Source: Phalacrocorax aristotelis
Lineage: Eukaryota; Chordata; Aves; Suliformes; Phalacrocoracidae
Assembly: GCF_949628215.1 (NCBI RefSeq)
Contig: NC_134280.1
Coordinates: 7,699,795 to 7,763,794, forward strand
Length of the DNA stretch: 64,000 bases
Direction of reading: 5' to 3'
In this document: in pieces, positions 35,640-50,200 of the stretch
How positions within the stretch are numbered: the stretch's first letter is position 1
Layout: each line of letters opens with the position of its first letter
Notes under the pieces: generated by a model
What the model saw: only the letters and a program-made list of their open reading frames with translations
Told to the model about the DNA's origin: nothing
Databases searched by the model: none
Translations under genes and position numbers: made by a program

Positions 35640-38600
35640 AGACTGGCATTGGCAAAGTTGCTACACACATTTCCATGTTTGTTTTCTGATTTTTTAAATA
35701 AATGGATTAAGGAAGAAGTCAGCCTGGGCAGATCCCACAGCCCCATCAGAACCTGGGCATAAATGGAAAGCCTGTAAAACTGAAATGAAAGGAATCAAAA
35801 AGCTGCTTAATAGATCACTGAACACATCCACTTGTTGCTTTTCATGGGCATAGCAATTCTTCTAATGTAAAAAATATTCCTAGCACTTCCCTACTATTTT
35901 AAGTCTACTCACTTCAATAAAGTTACTGTAAATTTAAACCCATGTAGGACAGAAATCAGACATTAGTGCAAATGTTCTTGCTCTGTAAATCAGCAAATTT
36001 CCCCCTCTACTAAAAGTGAGATTTCACAGTCAATTGAAGCTGATCTAAGACTGCACTGCTCCTGAACAGGCCAATCCAACTTCCTTTTATCTCCAGCTGC
36101 GTGTTCCCACCACTTCCCTTGTGTGGGCTCTAGAGATCATACAGCCAGAGGATAAACAAGATCAGCGCGCTGATCCTACTGAAAGCTAACACTGAAAAGA
36201 CTTAGTTTTCAGCCAGTTTCTAAAGAAGTTAAAACACTCCTTTCAGTGACAATCTACAGTTAGACCTCACATAAATTGTTTGTGAAGCCTCAGCGCTAGA
36301 CAGAAAGCAAATTGAAAAAAAAATTATTAATAACTGAGCAAGAAGTGAGGTAGTACAAAAAAACTGGCAGTCTGTTACAGGCAGTTACAATATTTTAAAA
36401 GAACAATTTTTATTCCAGTTCAGAAAACCCCCTAGTCTACACAGATCCTAACGTACAAGAAGTGAACAGTTAAAATGAAACAAATTGCAGCAACGCACTC
36501 ATTTAGAGAAATGTATCTCAAATCCACAAATACTTAGCTCACATGAGAAACATAATCCAAGGAAAAAATAATCATTAAAATGTTGTCATTTTCTTTTTCA
36601 TTTTCCTTTACTATTTTTCTTACTTGATCGTTTTAAATTTTTATGCATTTTTAACCTGGCATTGGACTTTTTAATTTGTAATTTTTTAATCAGATATTTT
36701 TTGCTAGCCCTGCCTGTAAAGCAATTAGGAAGGTCTTCTTTCCCCTTTTCCAGTCGTCTGTGTTTGTTAGATTTCATCTGTGTGGTATTATGATAATAAG
36801 CATACTGTTCCTTTCTGATGTTTATTTCTTGCTGCTTCTGGTTTTATCTATCATCTAATGTGTGTTGTAACAAGAGAAAGTATATCTTTTATGGCAGCTA
36901 AAGATACAGCAACAGAATAATGTGGAAAAGATAGGTTGCTTTAATTAACTTATACCATTATCAAGAGGTTTAATGTTTACATTAAAGAACAGACAGGTAA
37001 TATGGATAATTAACCTCATCCTAGGTGAAAATATATTAAATAATAATATCAAAATACTTGACTGAGTTCTGAATTTCCAAAAAACATCAAGCTCAGAAAT
37101 GCTGTACTTTTTGGTCCTGTTCTGATGCTTGCATTTTATAAACATACATTTTTTTGATCCAAATATAGTGCTTCTAAGGATGGTAACCTATCTGATGAGA
37201 TCTGTATGCAGGTGGAATCCCCCAAAAAGAGTTATTAAGAGTTTCCAAGTCTCCACATGCAGTCAACAGTAAATTAAGGACATCTATGAAGTTTGCTAAA
37301 ACAAGATTATTATTGCCGTCATAATTTTCATGATATGGGCATACAAATTAAGACAAGTAAACGTCTTTAATATAGGACTTGTGGAAAACAAGCAAACAGT
37401 AACATTTGGTTGATACAGACCTAAACTCAATTTGAACTGGGGACCCAAAAGCCTTAGACAATCTGCCCCCTTACTAATCTCTGTAATATTTGACTTCTTA
37501 AAGTGTTATTCTCTTCTAGTGTTATTATTAACTGGTTTATTAACAATTGCTTGTAAGTGTAGCTTTATCTCTGTGCACTGCTTTGTATTTTTAATACATT
37601 AGCACCCATTCACATATTAAAACAATCACCCAGTATGTACAGATTATAGAAGTTCTGTGCGTGGAGCAGCAGATAAGCGTGGTTCACCATCAGTAGGAGC
37701 TGTATGCCTAAACCCTGTTTAAACATTAGTTTTGCATCGTACCCTCTCAAATCAACAGCTGGGGCAAAAAAAGATTACTTTCTTAAGAATGGGCAAGTTG
37801 TCTGCACAGAAACAGCTTAAATTATTAAAAATGGGATGAGCCTTCTTTTAGCTTGATTATGGCCAGACTGGGGTTCTTGGAGATGACTTGGTAACTCAGT
37901 AAACCCACTAAATGTGACAAGATGCTAAAACACTAATGATTTCTATTCTGACCTTTTCTACTCTTTATCTTTTTGTCTGTTTTTTTTTTTTTTTATCATG
38001 TAACCTCTTAGGGAAGGAAATATTGCCTTCTTTTATGTTGGGAAATTGCCCAGAACATTGCAGACACTACCCAAACAAAGAGTAACTATAATAATAACAA
38101 AAATAGGAGGAGGAGGTTTACTTGACCCCATACCAGCAGTCCCTAAAGACTCCTATCAAATTCAATGGAATTGTAACCTGGCTTGTTGCTTGAGTAAAAT
38201 TGCCTGTAGTTAATTGTACCGATATAATTAATGCTATCAAAATTTACAACCGAAAAGCTGCATCACTATGCAATCAAGAGATAACTGAATTTATTTTTTG
38301 CAGGAGTCACATATGATAATTAATGTAGCCACTTAAAAATATAGAAATAGGCACCTTATGTCTTGCCCTAAGGTGGAGTTAAAGAGATTTAGAGTTTCCT
38401 CTCAGTTCTGTTCCTGACTTCATAATCTTCAATATGACACTGTTAGGTAAATCTCTGTGCCTCCATCTCATAATCTGTAAAACAGAGATAATGGTTCTCT
38501 TCTCAGAGCATTTGGATATATACAAATAAAATGCTACATAAGAGTTCAATACCACTAATACACTTTTTCTCCACTGAATAAGGTTTCAAAGCAAAACCTT

Positions 38601-39762
38601 TCCCTTTGATCTTGTTTGCTGCAACTTGCCGTCTGCCAGTCCTCCACAACACATTTTAAGTAGTGTATGATAAAAAGGTCAATGTAATGAAATAAACTCT
38701 GCAAATACCTCATTTTCCCTAGATTTAATTATGATGAATCTTCTCTACTTTGATAACATTTTTTAACCTTTATAATTTTACAAAGTGCTTGTACCAGATT
38801 CTGTTAGTCCCTCACATTTCATGCTATGTAATTCCATTTATCTCCCATTTATGAAATACAGAGCAAGCATGACATTTCATATTTTAGAAACTTGCAGGGA
38901 ACACCGCCTTCCTGTATCATTAATACCAACATTATGATTCAGACCCACGGCTTCTAAGTCTTTCTTTTAGGTTAATTTATTGCAGTAATAAACCAATTTC
39001 TTTGCTTGCTTCTAGTATTTTATATAGCAGTGTAAAGATTTGGAAAGATTTGAAAAGTATAAAATCAAGACTTCAGTTATCCTTAAAATTCTGTTAATGC
39101 TTCCATGGTCTTACATACATGATTTTGCCATCAGCTATGAAAACATCAGCCCTGTGACAACTGGTGAGGTGCCCCACTGAGATTTGTTTAAATTTTGTGG
39201 ACCCTTATGGGTATTTGGTATACCAGATAGTAAAACAAACTATTTTGTATAGTTATGAGAATCACTCCTCCTTAATGAAGAGGGATCTCTCTATATGTTA
39301 CATAGAAAACACATATTATAAAAGAACATAGTCTCTACAGAAAAAAAGAAGCTCTAAGTATATACATACAGACAGAATATATATTAAATAAGAAACTGCT
39401 ATTGAAAACACTGTCATAAATCAGCAAGTAGATGCAATGGTATCTTTGACCAAGGCTGTATTTGCATCTCGGTTAGTGGTCTGTGGATCTGTCTCACCTC
39501 CTGCAATCCACAGAACTTTTCTTGGGAAAAACTCTCTCCACAGTTCAGCACTTAAGCTTGTTTTTTGTTTAGATCCTGGGAAAAGAGATTTGACTCCATA
39601 TGACTGTTTCTTCCACGAGCCAGCTTTCAGTTTCGTTTCTCATTCTGGATAGTACTAGTAACCAAGTTTTAAAGATTGCATGGATCTGAGCTTTTGAAGT
39701 ATCATTTTTTGGTACAAGTTGTGATCGTATAGGACAATCAAGACTGGTAGCATTAATGATAA
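35640..39762. other. Non-coding DNA, very AT-rich
   Basis: AT-rich stretches (about 36540-36720 and 37000-37060) and a T-run at 37980-37995 occur, plus the reversed MIR relic. No gene supported. Confidence 0.65.
38385..38545 (-). mobile_element. MIR-family SINE relic, reverse orientation
   Basis: Read on the + strand, TCCTCTCAGTTCTGTTCCTG, AGGTAAATCTCTGTGCCTCC, ATCTCATAATCTGTAAAACA and GAGATAATGG correspond to the reverse complement of MIR (TCTGTGCCTCAGTTT...CATCTGTAAAATGGGGATAAT). Confidence 0.7.
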
Positions 39763-39850
39763 CTCTAGGTGTGCCTGCTCAAGCAGGGGGGTTGGACAAG
39801 ATGATCTCCAGAGGTCCCTTCCAGCCCCTGCTAGTCTGTGATTCTGTGAT
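39763..39850 (+). mobile_element. CR1 LINE 3'-end fragment (about 90 bp)
   Basis: This is a severely 5'-truncated CR1 tail: TGCCTGCTCAAGCAGG, GGTTGGACAAGATGATCTCC, TCCCTTCCAGCCCCTG and the terminal GTCTGTGATTCTGTGAT. It is the same 3'-end type as the 5010-5222 copy and closely similar to it over the shared part, so both belong to one CR1 subfamily. Confidence 0.92.
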
Positions 39851-42800
39851 AATAATAAATGCAATTCTGAAGTCTTTAGTTCAGAAAATATAGTTGAATC
39901 CAGAATTTCTCACTTTGCATTGAACAGGTTCAGTGGCACTTTTGCCTTAGTAAAGCTATCAAAAAGTGGTTTAAAAAGCTGATTTTAAAAATGGAAGAAA
40001 TCAGTGACGTTTTATTCTCCAAAAGACTCTTTAAATAGAAGGCTCGATTAAGTGAAAATTAGTTAATGACTGCAAACAATATCTTTCAAGAAAATACTGA
40101 GTCCATAATGAAATAACCTGGCAAGATCCTGATAAATCTAACCTATGGAAAACTCAAACAAAGGCCTATGGATAGATCAAGACCTCTCAACCCCTCCAGT
40201 AGCACAGAAAATAGAAGCAAAACTACTAGTGAAGGAGACTTTTGAAAGGCACTTGCACCTCTTCTTTAACCATTAGCTAGAGGATTATTGTTTTGTTTGA
40301 CAAACATTTCAAAGCATGTGTTTTACCCATGACTTCTAAGACAAGAAATAAATGTGTTCAGTGTACAGTGTACAGGCTATTTGGCTACCAGTGAATCTTG
40401 CTGCTTTTCTTGGTAGCCTATTTGGCTCGATGCATTAGCAATTTAAGGACTGTTTGTAATTGTGCATTTGTGGACACAATCCCAGTTGCTCTGTGGGAAA
40501 ATGTTCTGGGGAAATGTCCTGGCAAAAAGACTGCAGGACTAGTTTAGAAATGAAAGTTAAAATGCAGATCAAGAGTTGGAAACAGGTTTCCAAACTAAAT
40601 TATTCTGTAGCACTGTGAAACTTGTGTTAAAGGATATTTATAAGCACCATACAATGTAAATACAAATAATGCATTTCTATTAAGACAAAGCTATTTCAGA
40701 GATACAAGTATAAAAGCACATTCCCCTAAAAAAACCAGCTGCAATTCCCTGGACTTCAGTCCCCTAGGCATACTCTCTGAGCACAGTTAATGCATAGAAG
40801 ACTGCACCTCTTAAACATTGTTTTAATGTTGAAGGCTGTTGTAAACAACAAAGAAGAAATACATTTGCATCCAGAATGTGTTAAAAATAATTCTAAGTTT
40901 GTAAAGCCAAGCACTCAAAATTTACAAAATGCCAGAAAATGGAAGACATCTAGAAAATAAAGATTGCTTGTCACACTGGATTTGTTTCTAATCCCATCCT
41001 CCCATCCATTGTACTCCACTCCTATCCATAAAAAAATAATATCTGAAATTTATGGGAACATCTATAACCTTAAGGTCATCATACAGAAATGTCATTATGT
41101 GGAACCTTGTAAAAATGTTGTCAGCAGTACCTCTGCTGTACTCTATTGCTGGCATTTCAGCCTGTCCCTTCTGCAATTAATAGTCACAGTAATAAGATTT
41201 TGAAGTTTTAACCTCTTTAAAGGAGAAAAGCTGCTTTTTCATCCCTTTCTCAAAGCATACAATATGATTGGCAAAGTATCAGGAATAATAAGACAACTAG
41301 CTGACGTAAACCCCAGGAGGAACAGAGCAGCTTTTGTTCTCAGCTCTCATCAAAATCTTGGAAATCTTGCAATAGGAAATGTTGCCGGAATGTAGGGTCT
41401 TATTCAGAGTTCTTGCATGTTAGGCCTGCAATATCTGAAATCTCTTACCTGCTTCAATAATTACTGTACACCTTCCCATTTGCTTCCTGTAGCTGAAATA
41501 ACTATGCAATTAACTATTTAAAATTTTCTTGATAAAATAATGCATCATTATTCTTGTTGTCCCACTGGAGCTACTAGCTATTCTGATTGTTAATGCAATG
41601 ATCATTATAAAGCATGCAATAAATTATGTAATCATTAATACTATAGGTCATAGAACAAATGCCTTAAAAAGGAAAGAGTAGCTTAAAGCACTGTACATAT
41701 GAAGACCATACTTCCTAGACTGTATGTTAAAAGTAACGTTAAATGTAAAAAAGCCTTGGGTAGGTTAGAAATGAAGGTTGTAAAGTCAACATTACCAAGT
41801 CAGAAAAAGGGAAACTTGTGGTTCAAAAAGCTATGCTATATCCACCACACAGACAAGCTGAGTTATCTTAAGCATTTGAAAAATATATGGTAATGACTTC
41901 ACAAGAAAAGAAACAGAATAGAAAACCGCACCATTGGTCCTAAACCCCTGCGCATTTGCTGCAAACAGGCAGCTTTGGTAGGTATACAGATGTTTTTGTA
42001 AAACTCAAAATTTTACAAAAGTTTTCAGTTATGTAAGGATCACTGCCACCTCTCGAATTCAGTGTCTTGTTTTTTAAATAAAAGAGAAAAAAAGAAAGAT
42101 TTGCTTGTGGAGCTTGCATTAGCTGTATACTTTGCTGTGCAAGCACTCTCACCAAATCTGTTTTTAAGTGTGCATTGTCATGCAATTCAAGTTCTCTGGT
42201 CTTGAGTTACTTCCTTCTAATCAATGAAGTGGCTTAAAGGAGAGCACTCCATAAAACCTTCTTGAACTGCTGTGCTTTTATTCCCACTGCATCTGCTTAT
42301 TTATGATGCTAAGATTTCTGGGGATATATCTCACAGATACAAAATCAGGTGGTTTATGTGAGATTGTGCATGCTGCTTACAACCACACTGAAGGAACTCT
42401 TAACTCTATTCAGGCTGCGAGCAAAGTTAATGAAAGCACTAGCCTGTTATTCTAGTTAGCTTTGCAATATATATTCATCACCGAAATTCTGCAGAAACCG
42501 AAGCAAATGAATCCATTAAACCAATCACCTCTTCTGCAGTCTCCATGAAAGCAAAGAAGAGGCTAGCGCTCAAAATATCTGCTATGACCATGGTTCAAAG
42601 CATTCCTAGGTAAGCCTGTGGCAAGAAGGCATTATACAGTGTGAAGACTGAGCTGGATGTGTTCCCATAAGGAAGCAGATTGGGTTTGTCTAGATGCCTC
42701 TTATACCTTTGAAAAACAGAGGCAAAAAAAGCAGATCTTTGGAAAGAAGAAATGGTATTTTAACAAAGGTTTCTCTGACAGAGAACTGAATGCATAACAT

Positions 42801-45800
42801 TTGTTTTGACTATTGTTCAGAGAAAAAAAATTAATATTTTAAATACTAATTACACACAGAAATACTCAGCTCAAGGGGTAAGTCCAAATAAGTTTTCATA
42901 CAGTCAAAACCAAACACAGGAAAGCCTTGAGGTAGGAACCAGAAGAAGTAGCAGAGTAGTGTGCAGGAGGTTAGGGATCAGTTGATGTCACCACCTGCCT
43001 TTTGATTCTGTCAATGAACACAAGATGCTCACCATGAACAACAGAAACAGGAGCCCCATCTGTGGCAGGTTGATGGCATTTTCTTGTCTCCTGTGATACC
43101 ACGTTAAGGCTTTAGTTTTAGAGATGAGCAAGGCCTGGGGGTCTACAATTGTTAAGAGTAGGAAAGTAGAACCTGCTCACTGTAGCTCGCTCTCTCTTTC
43201 GTATCTCTACTCTCAAGAATGCAACACACGTCCTTTTAGCAAGACAATACATTGAAGTTATGTTAAAGATCAGAATTATTACTTTGTATGTTTTTAAAAT
43301 CCAATATATTATCTATGTTCTTGTAAGATGTTACTAATTTTTTTTCCATTTTAACTTTGATCTTTCATGTCCAATTTGAGTTACAATCTCTTAAGTTCGG
43401 AATGTAAGATATGAGCCATCCCTTCTGATGGGTCATTTGCTGCATTCAAGTTGCAGAGTGTTCATAAAATGGTCACTGGTCACATGTGGTGTGAGCTTTC
43501 AAAAAAAGTAACTCTCCATTGCAAAAGATGCTTATAAATGTCACACTCCACCATGTTTTTACAGCTCTATGAGAGATACAAACACAGGAACATCACAAAC
43601 AAAAGAAAACTTTGGTGGGTCCAAGTTCTGTATAAAAATCCATTTTACAATATAGATATATTTACTAATTCCTGGACATTTAGAAGAGATTTTGGTATAA
43701 CATGTAGTTCCTTCTGCTTTCAGAATGAAATGTTAAGTTGGAGGGGATTTTTCAGGATGGATGACTTAGGGGGAGGAACAAGGGAGGAACAGGGGGTTTT
43801 ATTGTGGAGCTGCAGTGTTGAACAGTCAGTGGTAGGTGGATACTGCTTTCAGAGAAATCGTGCCAACTATAGCAAGAGGAAAAGGAAAACTCAAAAACTC
43901 GATTTCACTTCATTTCATTCTGTTCTCCCATACTTGTACCTGCAACACCGATTCACTGACTTCAGCTTTCTAGTTATTTTAGAAGTGCTACAGTAATGCC
44001 AGCTGGTATAGCCAAGAGCTTTCAGTTAAGCACAGAGAGAGGAGCATTGTATAACTAAAAGTCAGTTAAACAGTTCCCCAAATTAACTGGTGCTCTGTAG
44101 CCCAAGGCTATAAAAAGTCCTGACTGGGCCAGCAAACTTTCAAGCCTGCATCCTGCCTATCTTCCTGCCACAGGGAGCCTTTGTATAAGGCTCATTGTTA
44201 CACAAAGCAGCTACTTCAGCAAAGGAATCACTTCAGGAATTTAAGCCTTATTTGAGGGGATTATCAGAAGTCATTGTTTTGATGTTTCTTACTTTTGAGG
44301 GCTTAAGAGAAGAGATGTCAATCCATGGTCCAGTTCATTAAACTATGTTCTGAATTCATTGCTATTCATGTCAAGACAGTTTACCATAAACTGTAAAATG
44401 GAGTTTTACAGAGTGTATTAATTCACGCACTGAAAGTTTCCCAAGATATGTACCCTCTGTTTAAATATAATCTCTTCTGCATCTAGTACTCATTAAGCAT
44501 TCTAAATATCGCTATAAATACCTAAAGATCTGAATATTATTTGATACTCATTATTTATTTAAAGAAACTATTAATAAAGTATTTTATTACCCTGTACTCA
44601 GCTGATCACAATATACCAGAACAAGTTACAATTTTCAGGTCAGTGAATTAGAAGTCAAGATTTCTTACTGCTTTCCCTGATTGCTCACTGCTGCTGGGAA
44701 ATCAGTATTAAATTTAGGCATAGCAGTCACCCTGGATGACTGACACATGCACGTTTCTAAATTCCTTTGTCAACTTACACCAGTTGAAAATCCTCACTCT
44801 GCAAAGCCCTGTTCTGTTTATTGGTCCTCATTATTTTTCAATTCATTTATAGTTTTCAGGGAATATCCCATGTTTCTTTTTAATGAGGAGCCTCAGAATT
44901 TTTCCCGAACCAGGGTAGGTAACTCTCTTCACAGACAACTATTAATACCGAAGTCATTCAGTTTGGATGTATACTGCAAAAAAGGCTGTTCCTGCCTAAT
45001 CTATTAATTTTTTCCCCCCTAGCTTGCTAACTTAGTCCATGCAAATATTCCTTCTAACCTCAGACAGAGACATTTCTATTTGGATTGCGGAGATTCTATA
45101 CTAAAACCAAAATACAAACCTAAATAAAAGATGCAGTATGTCCTATCTATGAATTCATGGCTAGTAAAACCTTTTCTACCTTGATCAGTAAAAGAATTGT
45201 TCTTCACCAATTCATTAGAACTTTACCTTAGAAATTCATAAACTAATGATCAGAGGGGTCCAATTTTCTGTGCCTACATGTGTAATCAAAGTTCAGAAGC
45301 ATATTTCATTAAATCTCCAAACCAGTGCAAAGCACTGGAAGACCATCATCATCTGCATGTTCAGTCCTCTTCATTCCTCTCATCAGGGGCGTTCAGTTCG
45401 ATTAAATTATTTGTTCTCCGTGTCCAAAACTCCCCTTCAGTGTCTTTTAAATGAAGGACCATTTCATGCTGTGTGATCTCAACTTCCTTTGATGACAGCC
45501 CTATCCTACTGGAACTATGAAACTGTCAACATCAAGAGCAAAATTTAGGTGTGTAGGAGACAGAAATGGCTCAGCAGCTATCCCACAAACTCTTTCAATA
45601 GAGGTCAACAACCTCAGCATCTATGGGGAAAACGGCAGAACTCAATATTTCCATCAAACAGCCCAAAATAATGTGGCTAAAATTTTCTTGCCAGCTGGAA
45701 GTGAAAGAAAATTATTTTGCATGCACTACAGTTTCAGAAAATGAGTAGATAGTACCATGACAGACGTGGAATGAGACAACAGATCACCTTGATTTAGTAG

Positions 45801-46179
45801 AGGTAAAAGGTGTGCATGGTCAGCCTTTGGGGTGTAACGCCTTGTAGTAAACATGAGGTCATATAAGGCAACTTGGCATCTATGAAGGAAGGCCAAGCAA
45901 GCCACACTAATAGTTTCTCCTCCATTCTTAGGCACAGTATTTCGACAGTCAAAGTAAGGTAATCTGAGGCCACCTTTATCAACAGATCAAAACCAAAGTA
46001 GTTTGTTGGGTTTTTTTTTCCAAAAAAAAACCCCAACAACATAACTTAAGAAACATTAACTTATCATGCATATTTCCTAACCCAGCCCATATGATATGAG
46101 ATCATCTAGTATTCAAGGTTTTCTTGGATTCAAGTACACACACTGCTATCTTCTTTTTAAAAAGCATTAAGCTGATGCA
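39851..46179. other. Non-coding DNA, no gene seen
   Basis: A 152-codon frame at 43538-43996 lacks any recognisable domain and has no CpG-rich promoter or convincing splice context. Nothing else supported apart from the small inverted repeat at 46003. Confidence 0.6.
46003..46038. repeat. T-run/A-run inverted repeat
   Basis: GTTGGG plus nine T, then CC, then nine A plus CCCCAAC. The arms pair almost completely (one extra C on the right). This is a strong cruciform or slippage-prone site. Confidence 0.85.
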
Positions 46180-46262
46180 GCAGTGGTTAAATGGTTTGCC
46201 TGGGGACATCCAGTGCACAAAAGGTAGAGCCATTAATAAAACCCTGGAGTCCCAGCTGACAA
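46180..46262 (+). mobile_element. MIR-family SINE relic (3' half)
   Basis: GTGGTTAAATGGTTTGCCTG, GGGACATCCAGTGCACAAAA, GGTAGAGCCATTAATAAAACC and CTGGAGTCCCAG match the MIR 3' half in order, with substitutions throughout. Confidence 0.6.
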
Positions 46263-46740
46263 GTTCTATGTAGCAAGGATTGGAGTGTAGTTCCTCTCTA
46301 GGTAAATAAAAATGTTGTGGTTTATGTCAACAGAAGTATGGGAATTTCAACACTGCATTAAACCCTAGCACATATTATGCAGTATCCTTCATTCGACAGT
46401 GGCCAGCAGTAAAAAAAGGAACACCCTGCCCAGCTGACAAATGTTTTGCTTTTCCCCCCATGCCAGCCCTAATGTTTTCCACGGATCTCTTAAAATGCAT
46501 TTTCACATTGCTGGTAAGAATATCTAATGGATTGCTGCACTAATAGTCTTGATCCTAGCAATATAAGCCCACAGCTTCCCTTGCATGGGCTCCAGTTCCA
46601 CAGTGAACCAATTTAGGGAACTAAAACATCAGAATATTAACCCTACCAGAAAAAAAAAAAGTGAATAGTCATCTATCCCTTTTCTGCCTGAAACTTATTA
46701 CTATGGAAGCAGATATTACTGATTGCAACAGCCCTAGATA

Positions 46741-46786
46741 TATGCAATATTCATATAAGCATCTATGCAATATTCATATAAGCATC
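46741..46786. repeat. Perfect 23-bp tandem duplication
   Basis: Two identical 23-bp units (46741-46763 and 46764-46786) begin TATGCAATATTCATATAAGC. Each carries TATGCAAT, near the POU octamer ATGCAAAT. Perfect identity suggests a recent duplication. Confidence 0.95.
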
Positions 46787-47207
46787 TTCTCCTTTTCAGA
46801 ATCCCTGTATATTTTTAGCTTCAGTGATCTGAAAATTGTAGCAGCACACACAACACATCTGGCCAGTGACCTCCCTCTACTACTGGTACTCAGGCACACT
46901 AGCAGTGTGGCTTCCTCAGCCAAAGGAGCAATAGGTCACCACTATTTTAAGTTCATTGACTGTCCCCTTATTTTAGTCTTGTAAAATTAGAAGACAATAA
47001 GCTCCTCCTCTGTTTTCTCTAGGCCATTCATTTCAAAATGCACTGCATTTACTCTCAGCATTTTCACTCATTTTCATAAATGCAAATATGTACTCCAAGA
47101 GTTTGGTTCTGTATCACTTTCCTGTTCATGAGTTAATTTAACTTCATGCAAAGTTGATACAAAAAATAACTATTCTTACAAAGTAGTATTTTACATTCAT
47201 TCTTTAC

Positions 47208-47225
47208 TGATATATATATATATCA
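47208..47225. repeat. TA-run palindrome
   Basis: TGATATATATATATATCA is self-complementary over 18 bp; a TA microsatellite flanked by TGA/TCA. Confidence 0.85.
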
Positions 47226-50200
47226 AGTAAACTGGAAAAGAAAATCCAACCTAGAAAAATACAAGCATATCAATTAAAACATACTGTCTGTCCCTTACTA
47301 AATTATACATTTCTAAATCTTTCAGAAGAAAAGCATGCCTTTTAAAATAACTCAAGGGATTTGCAGTTGCCTACCAAGCTTTTCATTTCTAGGTCACTTG
47401 TTAAATCTACCCCAGGTCAGCACTGACTGAAAATTATTACTGTCTGGCATCTGTTCCGTAGTCTACATAAAATGAATTAGTGGTTTCATTCCAGTTCCTA
47501 ATGGACAAGTGGCCCCATCTTACACTTCGACCTAAATGACACCCTGTTGACTACTGCAGGGAAAGAACTAAATAAACTCTTTTTATTCTGTAGGTAGGTC
47601 CTCATGGTTAGGAATAAGCCTAGTGGAACCCTCAAAGCTATTGTAGCACTGGTCTACAAAAAAATAAACCCCTTCATCTATGGAATTCCTGTAATCAGAA
47701 CAGATAAAATGCTCTTTTGGTGAGCTGTAGTGGTGATTATTTTGGTTCTCGGAGGATCTTTGTCATGTGGTTCAGTGGCGAATATGCTACAGGTTGTCCA
47801 CTGTTACAGGTAAAGAGAGAGTTGTCCCCTCCGCACCATTTCACAGTTCAAAGGCCAGAGAATGCATATAGTTATGTATGTGTGTATGTGTACTGTGTAT
47901 GCATGCAAGAAACCAGAAGAATAATCCACTAAGGCTTCCTGTTTAATAGTAGTAGAAATAAAACTGCTATTTGATAGAGATTTAATTGTATCCAAAATGT
48001 TTTAATAATAATACGGTGGACAAACAGATAAAAAGAATTCCTATTTACCAGCAACAGATGGGAATTATAATGTGACCCATATTTGACTTCTGCTCATTGT
48101 GCTTTACTTGCACTAGGAATAAAACAGATTTTCCTGTCTTGAAAGCCCCTGGTCTTACACTTTTCACAAGCATTGCATTCCTTTCTTTTTAGAGTAGACA
48201 CAAGCACAAATGCACCAACAGATATTAATAACGAACTTTGTGTCTGCCTATTTGTATTTAAAATAATTTCCACAGAAATAAAATTTAAGTAGAAGTCCAT
48301 TGTTTTCTCTGCTTTCTCTTGTCTTTTTTCCTTGGATGATAAATAAGTACTATCCCTGTCCTTACTGAGCTAGGACAAATTTCCCCTAAGGCCCCCATTT
48401 TCCTCTGCATTTTCATTTGTCATTCTGCCCAGCCTGCAGCAATTCAAACAGACCTGCTCCTTGACCGAGAAATCTTCACCTCTTCCTATCCACCAGGATA
48501 AGGTTGCTTTCCTATGGTTTGGTGACAACTGAAAATAAAAAAAGAGGGACTATCAACTTCATCTGTCACCATCTTTTCATGCTTTTGTCCCTCAATGACC
48601 CTACTGTCTCTGTTCCTATTAGTTTGCTTCTTCTGAACTTACTGTTCATCCTTCCTTCTTTGCTGCTCCTCGGTCCCTTCACTGTTTAACATAACTTTTC
48701 CCAAAGCAGCCCCAATCCCACAAATAAAAAGCTGTTAACTTCAAGGTGATTTCTCTTCCTCAAGAACACCACCAGGATCCAGGCTGTGCTCAGCTCTGTA
48801 CACCTTTCACAATCCACCACATTACTTTTTTGAAAAACCAGATGCATGAGTTAGACTGGCTCCTAGGGAGTCTAATTTCTGTTACTAGCACTTGCAAGTA
48901 AATAATTGTGCTGATATTGATCCTGCTGTTATTTCATGTATGATGTTTTCTGTTGGACAAGATATTCTGGGATAATTTTACACAGGACTTTGTTTCATTA
49001 TGACATGTACAAGTGTTGTATATACAGTTTTATTTTTACATGTTTCCCTTTTGTCCTTTACCACTAAGTTAACTGCCTTTTTAGTTTTATTCTGTGGGCC
49101 CTGCTCACAGTCTGCCTCTGAGAAGGAATTTACCTGTATGGAAAGTGGTTTCCATGTAATTAATATCACAAAGCATCACAGGCAGACTTACCAGTGTTTT
49201 GTTACCCAGAACTAAGAGTCTCTTCAGGGACTTTAGAACAAAGAATGGGCATGAGGCCAGTTAAACACTCACTGCCATCTCTTGTCCATCTGTCCCTGAT
49301 CGGAGTGCAAGAAGTTGCACAAGTTTTGCTTTGCAATCAACTAGACATTATCTAGAAGTAGAGACAACCTGTTTATTACGTTACTTCTATTGCATTGTAT
49401 ACGTCCAATTTATAAGAACAGACACAAATGCGCATTCAAAGAGCATTTAATATTAAAAGACATATTCTGGTAGCATCCAAGCTGCCACTCCAATAATTTA
49501 AAAACCCAACTTTTCAATAGATTTGTGATTGTTGTTGCATTCCTTTATATCTAACAAAATGCACCCAAAGTATTTGTTGTTTAGACAGCAGCCTTTCCCT
49601 CGGTGGGGTACTAGTTTAAAAATTCAAGTCTAAGAGTACAATTAAACTGCTTTTACCATGTCAGGCACTGACCTCCTCCTAACCCCTAGATTCTGGCTCT
49701 GTATGTTTACACTTTGCTTTTACTTGCCTCTTCTTGCTTTTGATTCCTGCCTTTCTTATAGGAAACTACCTTCCACTGGCAATAGACAGACAGATGATGA
49801 AAAAGCTCTTCTGTCTCTTTGTTCCTAAGATAAGAATTGTTTGTGTTTGACTATTATTCAGATACTAACAATTTGGTTATGATGGGCCATTCTCGAATCC
49901 TCTTTACAATAGTGGTTCTTACACAGTCAGGAGCTACTGAATTAATGATTTTGATTGTGGTTTTGTGATAAAGAGCAGTACAGAACATGACTGATTTTAT
50001 ATGCTACTCTAAGATCTGTATTTTCAAGGTACAAATACTTACACTTGATACAAGCAGTACAGTTGCTGTATTGGTCAGCAGAGACTTGCACACCAGCTCT
50101 GGCGTAGATTCATGGCTTGGACACTAAAATCTGACATTTGTGGCTGAAAATTGCTTCTCTCTTAGAGCAAAATCAGGATTTTATGAACTACTCAATACTA

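Noticed and set aside
43538-43996. 152-codon open frame on the + strand
   Set aside because: No recognised family and no supporting splice or promoter context.
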